Positions 16,361 to 24,205 of a DNA stretch of 64,000 nt are shown in pieces (position 1 is the stretch's first letter; the number at the start of each line of letters is the position of its first letter). The position numbers and the translations under genes were made by a program. The stretch covers positions 590,662-654,661 of the forward strand of contig QEVO01000002.1 of NCBI GenBank assembly GCA_003577275.1. The letters run 5' to 3'. This stretch comes from Pseudomonadota bacterium (GTDB taxonomy: Bacteria; Pseudomonadota; Alphaproteobacteria; Sphingomonadales; Govanellaceae). Below the pieces are notes generated by a model that was given only the letters and a program-made list of their open reading frames with translations, searched no databases and was not told where the DNA came from.

Positions 16361-17608
16361 GTGACACTATCGACTTTCTCCGACCTCGGCGTTGCCGAGC
16401 CCCTTCGGCGCGCCTTGGCCGCCGAGAACTACCAAACCCCCACTCCCATTCAAACCCAGTCCATCCCGTTGATCTTGGCCGGTAAAGACCTCCTCGGCAT
16501 CGCCCAGACCGGCACCGGCAAGACGGCGGCTTTCGCCCTGCCAATTCTGCAGCGCCTGGCGGAAAAACGCCGGCCGACCAAGGCCGGCGACGTCCGCGCT
16601 CTGGTGCTGGCGCCGACCCGCGAACTGGCGATCCAGATTTTCGACAGCATGAAGACCTACGGCCGCCACCTGGGCCTGCGCTATGCGGCGATCTTCGGCG
16701 GCGTCGGCCACAAGCCGCAAATCATGGCTCTGGCCCGCGGCGTCGATGTGCTGGTCGCCACGCCGGGACGGCTTCTCGATCTTTATAACCAACGGCAGGT
16801 GCGCCTGGATCAAGTAGAAGTCCTGGTGCTCGACGAAGCCGACCGCATGTTCGACATGGGCTTTTTGCGCGATGTGCGCAAGATCGTGGCGGCAACGCCG
16901 ACGTCGCGGCAATCGCTGCTGTTTTCGGCCACCATGCCGGCGGATGTGGCCGAACTCGCCGCCAAGGTATTACGCCAGCCGACCCGAGTGGAGGTCAGCC
17001 CCACCGTGGTCGCCGTTGACCGTATCGACCAATCGGTGATGTTCGCCGACGCCAAGGCCAAACGCGGCCTGCTGACCGACCTTCTCGCCGATCCCTCCCT
17101 GGCGCGCGTCATCGTCTTTACTCGCACCAAGCACGGCGCCAATCGGGTGGCCGAGCATCTGGGCAAGTCCGGGGTTACTGCCGATGCCATTCACGGCAAC
17201 AAGTCGCAAGGGGCGCGGCAACGCGCCCTGTCCGACTTTCGCGACGGCAAGGTGCGGGTGCTGGTGGCCACCGACATCGCGGCCCGCGGCATCGACGTGC
17301 CGGACATCACCCACGTCATCAATTTTGAGCTGCCCAACGTGCCGGAAAGCTACGTGCACCGCATCGGCCGTACGGCGCGAGCCGGCGCTGACGGCGCCGC
17401 GATCTCGTTCTGCGATCCCAGCGAACGGTCGTTCCTGCGCGATATCGAGCGCCTGACCAAACGGCCGCTGGCGGTGGTCGGCGCGCATTCAGGTGTTACT
17501 GAAGCGCCACACAAGGAACACAAAAATCGCGCCAATGACAATAAAAAGTCATTTGCGCCCAAGCGCCGCCGCAACAATCGCGGTAAGCGTCATATCAAGG
17601 TTGCTTGA
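16361..17608 (+). CDS. DEAD-box RNA helicase, RhlE-like
   Basis: An RNA-dependent ATPase of about 415 residues. Motifs appear in order: Q motif ([11 protein letters not shown]), [25 protein letters not shown] ([13 protein letters not shown]), SAT, and C-terminal [12 protein letters not shown] and [11 protein letters not shown] basic, asparagine-rich tail follows ([10 protein letters not shown]), as in RhlE proteins that remodel ribosomes and mRNA in the cold. GTG 16361 with AGGA upstream fits the family start; a TTG at 16292 would add 23 odd residues. It lies just before a cold-shock gene. Confidence 0.92.
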   Translation: MTLSTFSDLGVAEPLRRALAAENYQTPTPIQTQSIPLILAGKDLLGIAQTGTGKTAAFALPILQRLAEKRRPTKAGDVRALVLAPTRELAIQIFDSMKTYGRHLGLRYAAIFGGVGHKPQIMALARGVDVLVATPGRLLDLYNQRQVRLDQVEVLVLDEADRMFDMGFLRDVRKIVAATPTSRQSLLFSATMPADVAELAAKVLRQPTRVEVSPTVVAVDRIDQSVMFADAKAKRGLLTDLLADPSLARVIVFTRTKHGANRVAEHLGKSGVTADAIHGNKSQGARQRALSDFRDGKVRVLVATDIAARGIDVPDITHVINFELPNVPESYVHRIGRTARAGADGAAISFCDPSERSFLRDIERLTKRPLAVVGAHSGVTEAPHKEHKNRANDNKKSFAPKRRRNNRGKRHIKVA

Positions 17609-17723
17609 ACCGGATCTATCCGGACAAGCACCCATCAGGTGCGCCCGACCGGGCGGGCGCAGGAACCTGGTGTAGTACACCTCCCCGCGCGTTCAAACTT
17701 ACTGACATCTTTGGAGACGATAC

Positions 17724-17930
17724 ATGGCTAACGGTACGGTAAAATGGTTTAACTCTCAAAAGGGCTTCGGCTTCATCCAGCCCGACACTGGCGGCAAGGA
17801 CGTTTTCGTCCACATCAGCGCCGTCGAGCGCTCCGGCATCGGCTCGCTGGCCGACGGCCAGAAGGTCTCTTATGACCTGGAAAAAGGCCGTGACGGTCGC
17901 GAATCAGCGATCAACCTGCGCGCCCTCTAA
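17724..17930 (+). CDS. Cold-shock protein, CspA family
   Basis: A 68-residue single CSD domain with the RNP1 motif KGFGFI and RNP2 motif VFVHIS, binding single-stranded RNA or DNA and melting mRNA structure. Full family length. RBS GGAGA lies eight bases upstream of ATG. It follows the helicase gene by 115 bases and has its own terminator, so it can be expressed alone as well as by read-through. Confidence 0.95.
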   Translation: MANGTVKWFNSQKGFGFIQPDTGGKDVFVHISAVERSGIGSLADGQKVSYDLEKGRDGRESAINLRAL

Positions 17931-17952
17931 GACGCGTCGCATCGCGACAAAA

Positions 17953-17991
17953 TACGCCCGCCGCCCCCTAGGGGCGCGGGCGTTTTCTTTT
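17953..17991 (+). terminator. Rho-independent terminator after the cold-shock gene
   Basis: ACGCCCGC, a C/G-rich inner stem around CCCCTAGGGG, then GCGGGCGTTTTCTTTT. The strong stem and T run terminate the cold-shock transcript, and perhaps the convergent NnrS transcript. Confidence 0.85.
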
Positions 17992-17998
17992 GCCCCTG

Positions 17999-19162
17999 CT
18001 ACCCCGGCCGGCCGTCGAACCGCGGCCGCGTCAGGATCGGCAGATAGCGGCCGAAGAACAGCAGGAACGCCAGCGACCAGGAGGCCGCCGCCAGGGCAAT
18101 AGCGGGCGTCCATAGGTCGGACGAGAGCTGCGGCAACACCACCCGCGCCAGCGCTGCTACCTGGATCAGCGTAAAGGCGGCGATCTCCACCCGCCCGGCG
18201 CGCAAGGGCCGGCCGGTATGGCCAAGGGCGCTGCGCGCCATCATCGCCAGCGTCAGGCCGCCAATCGCCCCCAGCGCCAGGGCGTGGAACCCATAGACCT
18301 CCGCCGGGCCATCGAACTGCGCCGCCGCCCGCAAGCCCAACGAGACAGGAATCCAGGCGTAAGAGACCGGCAGCATCCATAGGAGCGGCTGCGGCCTGGT
18401 CTGCCACGGCTTCCACAGCAGGAGGCGCACGCCATGAAGCGCCGCCGCCACCGCAAAAACGACGCTAAGGACGGGGGCGATGCCGTCCACCGCGCGAAAC
18501 GGCTCCAGAACCGCCGCCAAGACCAGCATTCCGATGGCGCCGATCTCCAGCGGCATCAGGCGCACCGGCTTTAGGGTCGGAATGGCGTTGGCGCTGAAGA
18601 AGGGAATGACCCGGCCGCCGATCACCGCCATCAGCAGGGTGAGCACATCGAAGGCCAGCGGCTTGGCGATCTGCCCAGTACCGTCAAATACGCTCGGCCA
18701 TAAGGTCTCGCCATGGAGAAGAAGATTGCACAGCCATAACACCATGAGAACGGCGATGACGAACAGATTACGCCAGTTCTTTGCGGCGATGATGGGCCGC
18801 GCCACGCCCACTGCCGCCAGCGGCAAAAACAACAGGTCCACCACCGCCGCCAGGACGGCGTAAGGCGTGAGCGCCAGCAGCCGCGCGGCAAGCCACAACG
18901 CCACCAACGCCGCCAGCGCGCCACCATCCGGCGTCTTGCGGCCGGTCCAGTTGCGCACGGCGGTAAACAGAAAACCGACGATCACCGCCGCCACATAGCC
19001 GAAGATCATGTCGTGGCTGTGCCAGGACATGCCGTTAAAGTCGCCGCCGGGCCCTGCCCCGCCCAGCGCCAGATGGGCCCAGAACAGCACGGCTAGTCCA
19101 GCATAAAGCGAGGCCAACAAGTAAAACGGGCGAAAGCCGATGGCGAACAGAACGCGAAACAT
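17999..19162 (-). CDS. nnrS: NnrS family haem/copper membrane protein
   Basis: A 387-residue protein with about twelve membrane helices. The N-terminal segment FAIGFRPFYLLASLYAGLAV and the following WHSHDMIFGY, with histidines, are typical of NnrS, as is GFHALALGAIGGLTLAMMAR. NnrS proteins protect against nitric oxide and are often found with denitrification genes; none is nearby here. It is followed upstream on the same strand by an MFS transporter. Confidence 0.88.
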   Translation of the reverse strand: MFRVLFAIGFRPFYLLASLYAGLAVLFWAHLALGGAGPGGDFNGMSWHSHDMIFGYVAAVIVGFLFTAVRNWTGRKTPDGGALAALVALWLAARLLALTPYAVLAAVVDLLFLPLAAVGVARPIIAAKNWRNLFVIAVLMVLWLCNLLLHGETLWPSVFDGTGQIAKPLAFDVLTLLMAVIGGRVIPFFSANAIPTLKPVRLMPLEIGAIGMLVLAAVLEPFRAVDGIAPVLSVVFAVAAALHGVRLLLWKPWQTRPQPLLWMLPVSYAWIPVSLGLRAAAQFDGPAEVYGFHALALGAIGGLTLAMMARSALGHTGRPLRAGRVEIAAFTLIQVAALARVVLPQLSSDLWTPAIALAAASWSLAFLLFFGRYLPILTRPRFDGRPG

Positions 19163-19205
19163 CGTTGTGACCCTTATTGTTTAAAGATGCTCTTTATATC
19201 CACCT

Positions 19206-20390
19206 TCACTTTACCCCGGATTGCCGCGCCGCCAAGAGGGTAATTAAGGCCACCGTCGCAAACGCCGCGCCGGCATAGAACGTTCCCGCCGGGCCAAGAG
19301 CGTCCCACAGGGCGCCGGCAAGCACGCTGGCGACAAGGAGGACGACGCCGGTCACCAGATTGAACAGGCCAAAAGCGCTGCCGCGCAGCTGCTCCGGAGC
19401 GGTATCGGCCACCAGGGCGGCCATGAGCCCTTGCGTCAGGCCCATATGGACGCCCCACAGCATAATGCCCACGGCGACGCCCAGGATCCCCGACGCCGAC
19501 GCCAGGAACAGATCGCCGACCACCAATACGGCAATGCCCAGCATCAGGATAATCCTCCGGTCCAGACCATCGGACCAGCGGCCGGCAGGGTACGCCGTCA
19601 GGGCATAGGCAACATTCATCACCACCAGCGCCAACGGCGCCAACGCCAGGGTCAATCCGACGTCATGGGCGCGCAGCACCAGAAAGGCTTCGCTGAAGCG
19701 GGCCAGGGTCAACGCCGCACCGATCGCCACCACCAGCCAGAACGCAACCCCCAAGCGGCGCATGTCCGCCATCCGCAACGGTGGACGGGCAGCGGACTTG
19801 GCGATACCGTCGGGATCGCGCACGGCGAACACAATCAAACCGAATGACAGGACTGCCGGCGCGACGGCGACCCAAAACACCGCCTTAAAGTCGTTGGCGA
19901 AAGCAACCATCAGCGCGATGGCGAGAAGCGGACCCAGGAATGCGCCAACGGTATCGAGCGCCTGGCGCAAGCCGTAAGCCGCGCCGCGCATCGCCGGCGG
20001 CGTCAGGTCGGCGACCAGGGCGTCGCGCGGCGCGCCCCGCACGCCCTTGCCGACGCGATCAATAAAGCGCGCAGCCACCAGCCACGACATAGTTGGAGCC
20101 AAGGGAAAGATGGGCTTGGTCAGCGCCGCCATGCCATAGCCGACGGCGGCCAGGAGCTTGCGCTTGCCCAAGGCGTCGCTCAAGGCGCCGGAGAATATTT
20201 TAGTGACGGCCGCCGTCGCTTCGGCGACGCCTTCTATGAAGCCCACGGCCAGCGTGCTCGCCCCCATTGCCGCCACCAGGTAGACCGGCAGCAGACTGTG
20301 GATCATCTCCGAGGAGATATCCATGAACATGCTGACCAGGCCCAAGGCCCACACCCCCCGCGGCAGCCGTGACGGCGAGATTGGCGACAT
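19206..20390 (-). CDS. Major facilitator superfamily transporter
   Basis: A 394-residue inner-membrane transporter with twelve predicted helices. The loop between helices 2 and 3 has GALSDALGKRKLL, and RVGKGVRGAPRDALVAD and GLRQALDTVGAFLGPL are typical of a conserved bacterial MFS subgroup. ATG 20390 gives the usual N-terminus (MSPISPSRLPRGVW) and has an AAAGG-like RBS; the frame is open to 20471. Substrate is unknown. It is 43 bases upstream of nnrS and could be co-transcribed with it. Confidence 0.87.
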   Translation of the reverse strand: MSPISPSRLPRGVWALGLVSMFMDISSEMIHSLLPVYLVAAMGASTLAVGFIEGVAEATAAVTKIFSGALSDALGKRKLLAAVGYGMAALTKPIFPLAPTMSWLVAARFIDRVGKGVRGAPRDALVADLTPPAMRGAAYGLRQALDTVGAFLGPLLAIALMVAFANDFKAVFWVAVAPAVLSFGLIVFAVRDPDGIAKSAARPPLRMADMRRLGVAFWLVVAIGAALTLARFSEAFLVLRAHDVGLTLALAPLALVVMNVAYALTAYPAGRWSDGLDRRIILMLGIAVLVVGDLFLASASGILGVAVGIMLWGVHMGLTQGLMAALVADTAPEQLRGSAFGLFNLVTGVVLLVASVLAGALWDALGPAGTFYAGAAFATVALITLLAARQSGVK

Positions 20391-20506
20391 TGAACCTTTG
20401 CCGGTCTGTTTCACGATCGCTTTCGTCTCCGCACAGCATTGATCGCAAGCGCAAATCAAGACATTATCCAATGATCCGCCGTCCGGCTAGCAAGGGTGTT
20501 ATGATC

Positions 20507-22111
20507 ATGGCCTTTATCGATGCTCGCAACCTTCCCGCCGGCGAGGTGATCGAGCGCGATATCTGCATCATCGGCGCCGGCCCCGCCGGCTTGGCGTTGG
20601 CCAAGGAATTCGCCGCCGCCTCGGTTCGCGTCGCCATCATCGAAAGCGGCGATCGGGAAGCGGACGGCGATACCCAGGCTTTGGCGTGGGGGCGCGTGGT
20701 CGGCCGGCCATACCCTGACCTTGACGTGGTGCGCCTGCGCTTTTTCGGCGGCACCTCCAACCACTGGGGCGGCAATGTCAAGCCGCTTGATCCGTGGGAT
20801 TTTACGGAGCGGCCCTGGATCGCCCACAGCGGCTGGCCCATCGCCGCGGCCGACCTGGCCGGGCCTTATAAACGCGCCGCCGCCTTTTGCGGTCTCGATG
20901 AGCACGCCTATGATGAAACCAAGTTGCGCCTAGAGCGCGGCCTGGTTCCGTGGGCCACCAAGGATGACGACATCAAAAGCTACATTTTTCACACCGTGGG
21001 CGAGCGGCGCATCCGCTTCGGTCCGTCGTACTACGATTTTTTCAAAACGGCGGCCAACATCGATGTCTTCTTGAACGCCAACGTGCAACGCCTGGCCCAT
21101 GATGAGGCGCAAAAATTGGTAAGCGGCATCATTGTCCGCACCCTGACGGATAAGCAACTGACGTTTCGCGCCAAGCGTTACGTTCTGGCCGCCGGCGGCA
21201 TCGAAAATCCCCGCCTCCTGTTGTTGTCGCGCAACCGGGCGGGACATGCGCTCGGCAATGCCTATGATCTGGTCGGCCGCTATTTCATGGAGCACATCAC
21301 CAACCCCGAGTTTGGCGAACTGATCCCCACCGACCCCAACTTGAATTTGTCTTATTACCGCGCCGAGAAAAACGATTGGGGCGAGACCTGGGGCGTGTTC
21401 GGCATGGCCGAGGACATGCAGCGCCGCCACCAGTTGCCCAACATACGTTATCAGGTGGCCGACATCACCAATGTCTTCAACCAGAATGAAAACACGCCCG
21501 GCTTTCAATCCTTAAAAGCGTTCTCGGACTCGCTGAAGCAAGGCGAATTGCCCGCCAAGGCGGGCGATCATTTTCTCAATATCCTGCGCGACATCGACGA
21601 TGTGGTGGCGCTGGCATATTATCGTCTGCGCTATGATCCCGATTACCCGCTGGTCAAGCTGAAGATCGTCGCCATCGGCGAGCAAGCGCCCAATCCCGAG
21701 AGTCGAGTTTATCTTGGCGAGGACAAGGACCGCTTCGGTCAGCCGGTCGCTGTGCTCGATTGGCGCTTGGTGGAAGCAGACAGCATCGGCATGCAACGCT
21801 CCACGGCGTTTCTCGCCCGGGCGCTGGCGCGCAACGGCATCGGCCGCCTGGTGGATACCTTCCCCGAGAACGGCTTTGATTCCATCAACCCGCATCCGCA
21901 TTACCATCACATGGGCACGACGCGGATGCACAACGATGCGAAATTGGGCGTCGTCGACAAGGACTGCCGCGTGCACGGCATGTCCAACCTTTTTATCGCC
22001 GGAAGCTCGGTGTTTCCGACGGTAGGCAACGTCAACCCGACATTGACCATCATCGCGCTGGCGCTGCGGCTGGCGGACCATTTGAAGACTGACTTGGGAG
22101 GCGCGGCATGA
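20507..22111 (+). CDS. GMC-family FAD oxidoreductase (dehydrogenase large subunit)
   Basis: A flavoenzyme of about 534 residues. The FAD-binding motif is IIGAGPAGLALAKEF, followed by FGGTSNHWGGN and, at the C-terminus, PHYHHMGTTRMH and NVNPTLTIIALALRLAD, the GMC C-terminal domain with its active-site histidine. No signal peptide is visible on this subunit. AAGGG lies before ATG 20501 and ATG 20507; the latter is better spaced. Its stop overlaps the following small gene by four bases, which suggests a two-subunit dehydrogenase that oxidises an alcohol or sugar. Confidence 0.88.
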   Translation: MAFIDARNLPAGEVIERDICIIGAGPAGLALAKEFAAASVRVAIIESGDREADGDTQALAWGRVVGRPYPDLDVVRLRFFGGTSNHWGGNVKPLDPWDFTERPWIAHSGWPIAAADLAGPYKRAAAFCGLDEHAYDETKLRLERGLVPWATKDDDIKSYIFHTVGERRIRFGPSYYDFFKTAANIDVFLNANVQRLAHDEAQKLVSGIIVRTLTDKQLTFRAKRYVLAAGGIENPRLLLLSRNRAGHALGNAYDLVGRYFMEHITNPEFGELIPTDPNLNLSYYRAEKNDWGETWGVFGMAEDMQRRHQLPNIRYQVADITNVFNQNENTPGFQSLKAFSDSLKQGELPAKAGDHFLNILRDIDDVVALAYYRLRYDPDYPLVKLKIVAIGEQAPNPESRVYLGEDKDRFGQPVAVLDWRLVEADSIGMQRSTAFLARALARNGIGRLVDTFPENGFDSINPHPHYHHMGTTRMHNDAKLGVVDKDCRVHGMSNLFIAGSSVFPTVGNVNPTLTIIALALRLADHLKTDLGGAA

Positions 22112-22461
22112 CCACCATCGACCGCCGTCAGGCATTGATCGGACTGACCATCGTCTCGGCGCTGGCAGGCGCGGGCGTCGCCGCCGAGATCGGCGAGGCG
22201 ATGGATCCCGCCTTGCCGCCCGCCGCCCACTTAAAACACGCCGCCAGCGCGCGCATTCTGGGCCGGGCTTATCTGCAACAAGCGCCCGAGGAAGCCGATG
22301 CGCAAGCCCTCAACCGCTTATTGGGCGGCGATTCCGTCACCCGGGAAACTTTGCGCGCCCGCATCGCCCGCGAGCTTGAGGCCGGCGATCTGGTCAATGT
22401 CGCCGGCTGCTTCATGGCGCGAACCGAAGCGCGCCTGTGCGCGCTGGCGGCGCTGAGTTAA
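22108..22461 (+). CDS. Tat-like small subunit of GMC dehydrogenase
   Basis: A 117-residue protein. Near the N-terminus DRRQALIGLTIVSALAGAG has paired arginines before a hydrophobic stretch, like a Tat or lipid-anchor signal. The C-terminal half is helical and ends with MARTEARLCALAAL, which resembles the small subunits of FAD-linked sorbitol dehydrogenases. In such complexes the large GMC subunit lacks its own signal and is carried across the membrane by the small one. The ATGA overlap with the GMC gene supports this. The match to the family is from memory of its pattern. Confidence 0.65.
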   Translation: MTTIDRRQALIGLTIVSALAGAGVAAEIGEAMDPALPPAAHLKHAASARILGRAYLQQAPEEADAQALNRLLGGDSVTRETLRARIARELEAGDLVNVAGCFMARTEARLCALAALS

Positions 22462-22462
22462 A

Positions 22463-22798
22463 CTAATAATCAAGCCGCTCACGGATATCGTAGTGCGCCG
22501 ATTTGGCGTCAAAGCGGGCGAGCACGGCGCGCGCCTTTTGCGGCACATAGGCCGTTTCATAATCGTCGCCGGCAAACGCCTTGACATCCGCCAACGAGTC
22601 AAACCACATGACCGTCATGAATTCCACTTCCGCGCCGAGCGGCCGCCGGAACAACTGAATGCCGCGATAGCCTTTTACTCCCTTGGCGGCGATGCCGGGG
22701 AAAATTTCACTACGCAACAGCGTTTCGTAGACATCAGCATTTGCCGGGGTTGTCCAGCCGCGCCACACCCGAGCTACGGAGCCAACTTTTTGCGTCAT
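22463..22798 (-). CDS. ABM-domain (antibiotic biosynthesis monooxygenase-like) protein
   Basis: A 111-residue small ferredoxin-like-fold protein. VARVWRGWT, GIAAKGVKGYRGIQLFRR, EFMTVMWFDSLADVKAFAG and DYETAYVPQKARAVLARFD follow the usual order of ABM and dimeric alpha/beta-barrel proteins. ATG 22798 has a textbook AGGAGG RBS; the frame is open to 22828. Function is unknown; family members range from quinone monooxygenases to haem-handling proteins. Confidence 0.75.
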   Translation of the reverse strand: MTQKVGSVARVWRGWTTPANADVYETLLRSEIFPGIAAKGVKGYRGIQLFRRPLGAEVEFMTVMWFDSLADVKAFAGDDYETAYVPQKARAVLARFDAKSAHYDIRERLDY

Positions 22799-22809
22799 GT
22801 CTTTGCCTC

Positions 22810-23061
22810 CTATCGCTTGCGCCACCATGTCTTAAGGCGTTGATACCACCGGCCCAGCGCCACCTCCATGCGGCGACGCCAGCGCCGCACCAGGGGAAAG
22901 TCATAGGATAGAACGAGCATGCCGAGCGGCAACATCCAGAACCCGACCACCGGCAAAAAACCCACCAGACCGCCAAGAATGAGAATAACGCCCAACGCCA
23001 TACGGACAAGCTGGGAGTCGGGAATATTGATCTTGTGTCTGCCGAAACGAATTTGGGCCAT
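22810..23061 (-). CDS. Small membrane protein, PGPGW-like
   Basis: An 83-residue protein with two hydrophobic helices (about 20-36 and 40-52) joined by GFLPVVGFWMLPLG, followed by a strongly basic tail (RRWRRRMEVALGRWYQRL and WWRKR). It resembles short PGPGW-type membrane proteins, whose role is not known. It lies 12 bases upstream of the ABM gene and is probably in the same operon. Confidence 0.7.
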   Translation of the reverse strand: MAQIRFGRHKINIPDSQLVRMALGVILILGGLVGFLPVVGFWMLPLGMLVLSYDFPLVRRWRRRMEVALGRWYQRLKTWWRKR

Positions 23062-23087
23062 GTGCGACCCTTGAATGTGTTTGGGTG

Positions 23088-23876
23088 TCAGAGCGCCGGC
23101 GGCGCGTCGGGAACGATATCGGGGGCGATTTCGAGATTCAACAGGTCACGGACGACGGCGGCGACCTCTTCGCCGGAAGCCAGTTGCCGTTCCTCCGCCC
23201 CCTTTTCGGTCATGATCGTTAGCTGACGATTGACCAGGCGAATGCGGCGCCCCCGCTCTACCTTGGCCAGCACCAGGTTCTTGGTAAAGGGCGAACTGGG
23301 ATGAGTGGCGATGAAATAGTTGGGCGCTTCGAAATCGATGCGCTCCTGCGGCTCCAGGGTAAAGCCGTAAAGATCAAACCAGCGCGTGGGCAGGCTGGAC
23401 TGCATGACCCACAGCTCGCCTTCCTGTTGCAGGCGGAATGACGCCAGGGGCAGTTCGACCTCGGCTCCGGCGCGCAACGGGATGGGTTCCAGAAGGCCGG
23501 TGCCGCCGAAGCCGACGTCGGCGATCCAGGGCTCGCCATCGATATCGACCTTGAGGAATGAATGAGAGCGCTGCCGCGGGGCTCTGACCCCCATCCATAC
23601 CCGGGCGATCAGCGGCGTGACGGCAAAGCCCATCTCCCGCAGCAGGTCGCCAAACAGAAGGTTCAATTCAAAGCAGTAGCCGCCGCGTCCCTGGCGAACG
23701 ATCTTGTCCTCCAAAGAGGCGCTGTCCAGGTTGACGGGCTGGCCGGACAGCGGATTCACGTTTTCAAAAACGATGGCGCCGACGTGCGCCTCGTGCAGCC
23801 CCTTGAGCGTCGCGAGAGTCGGCGATAACCCGCCCTCATACCCAATGCGCGACAAATACGCAGCAACATCGACCAT
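23088..23876 (-). CDS. nat: Arylamine N-acetyltransferase
   Basis: A 262-residue cytosolic enzyme that transfers acetyl from acetyl-CoA to arylamines. The catalytic triad is visible: C68 in RGGYCFELN, H105 in RSHSFLKV and D120 in IADVGFGG. Length and motif order are those of bacterial NATs. ATG 23876 begins MVDVAAYLSRIGY, the usual family start. It may be the first gene of the three-gene minus-strand group (nat, small membrane protein, ABM protein). Confidence 0.93.
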   Translation of the reverse strand: MVDVAAYLSRIGYEGGLSPTLATLKGLHEAHVGAIVFENVNPLSGQPVNLDSASLEDKIVRQGRGGYCFELNLLFGDLLREMGFAVTPLIARVWMGVRAPRQRSHSFLKVDIDGEPWIADVGFGGTGLLEPIPLRAGAEVELPLASFRLQQEGELWVMQSSLPTRWFDLYGFTLEPQERIDFEAPNYFIATHPSSPFTKNLVLAKVERGRRIRLVNRQLTIMTEKGAEERQLASGEEVAAVVRDLLNLEIAPDIVPDAPPAL

Positions 23877-23962
23877 AGCCTACCTCTTCGCCTTCAAACC
23901 ACGATGTTATAGCCGACAATCGTCAGACAGAGAAGGCGGCGCCAGGCCGCAGATATCTATTA

Positions 23963-23980
23963 TAAATAAATATTTATTTA
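23963..23980. promoter_or_regulatory. Perfect 18-base palindrome between nat and the TonB receptor
   Basis: TAAATAAATATTTATTTA is its own reverse complement. It lies 87 bases before nat and 226 bases before the TonB receptor, in a 329-base gap with no gene. It could be an operator for either gene or a chance A+T run. Confidence 0.35.
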
Positions 23981-24205
23981 GATTAATCACTACCATTATC
24001 TGCCAAAAATGGCCGTCCGGGCAATTTCTTAGTGTTGCACTTTTGTAACTATACCTTTGCATATATTCGCACCTGATCCGTTTGCTCTTGACCTGCGGGC
24101 CCGGGAAAAATTAAAAATACGTTCAATAAGAGGCGGCTACACCGCCCCGATCGCTCAATAAGCTCATGAAGCATTCATTTTAATTGACCCTTTGGGAGGA
24201 GCGAC

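Noticed and set aside
18853..19162. Denitrification cluster around nnrS
   Set aside because: No nitric-oxide or nitrite reductase gene is present nearby, only an MFS transporter.
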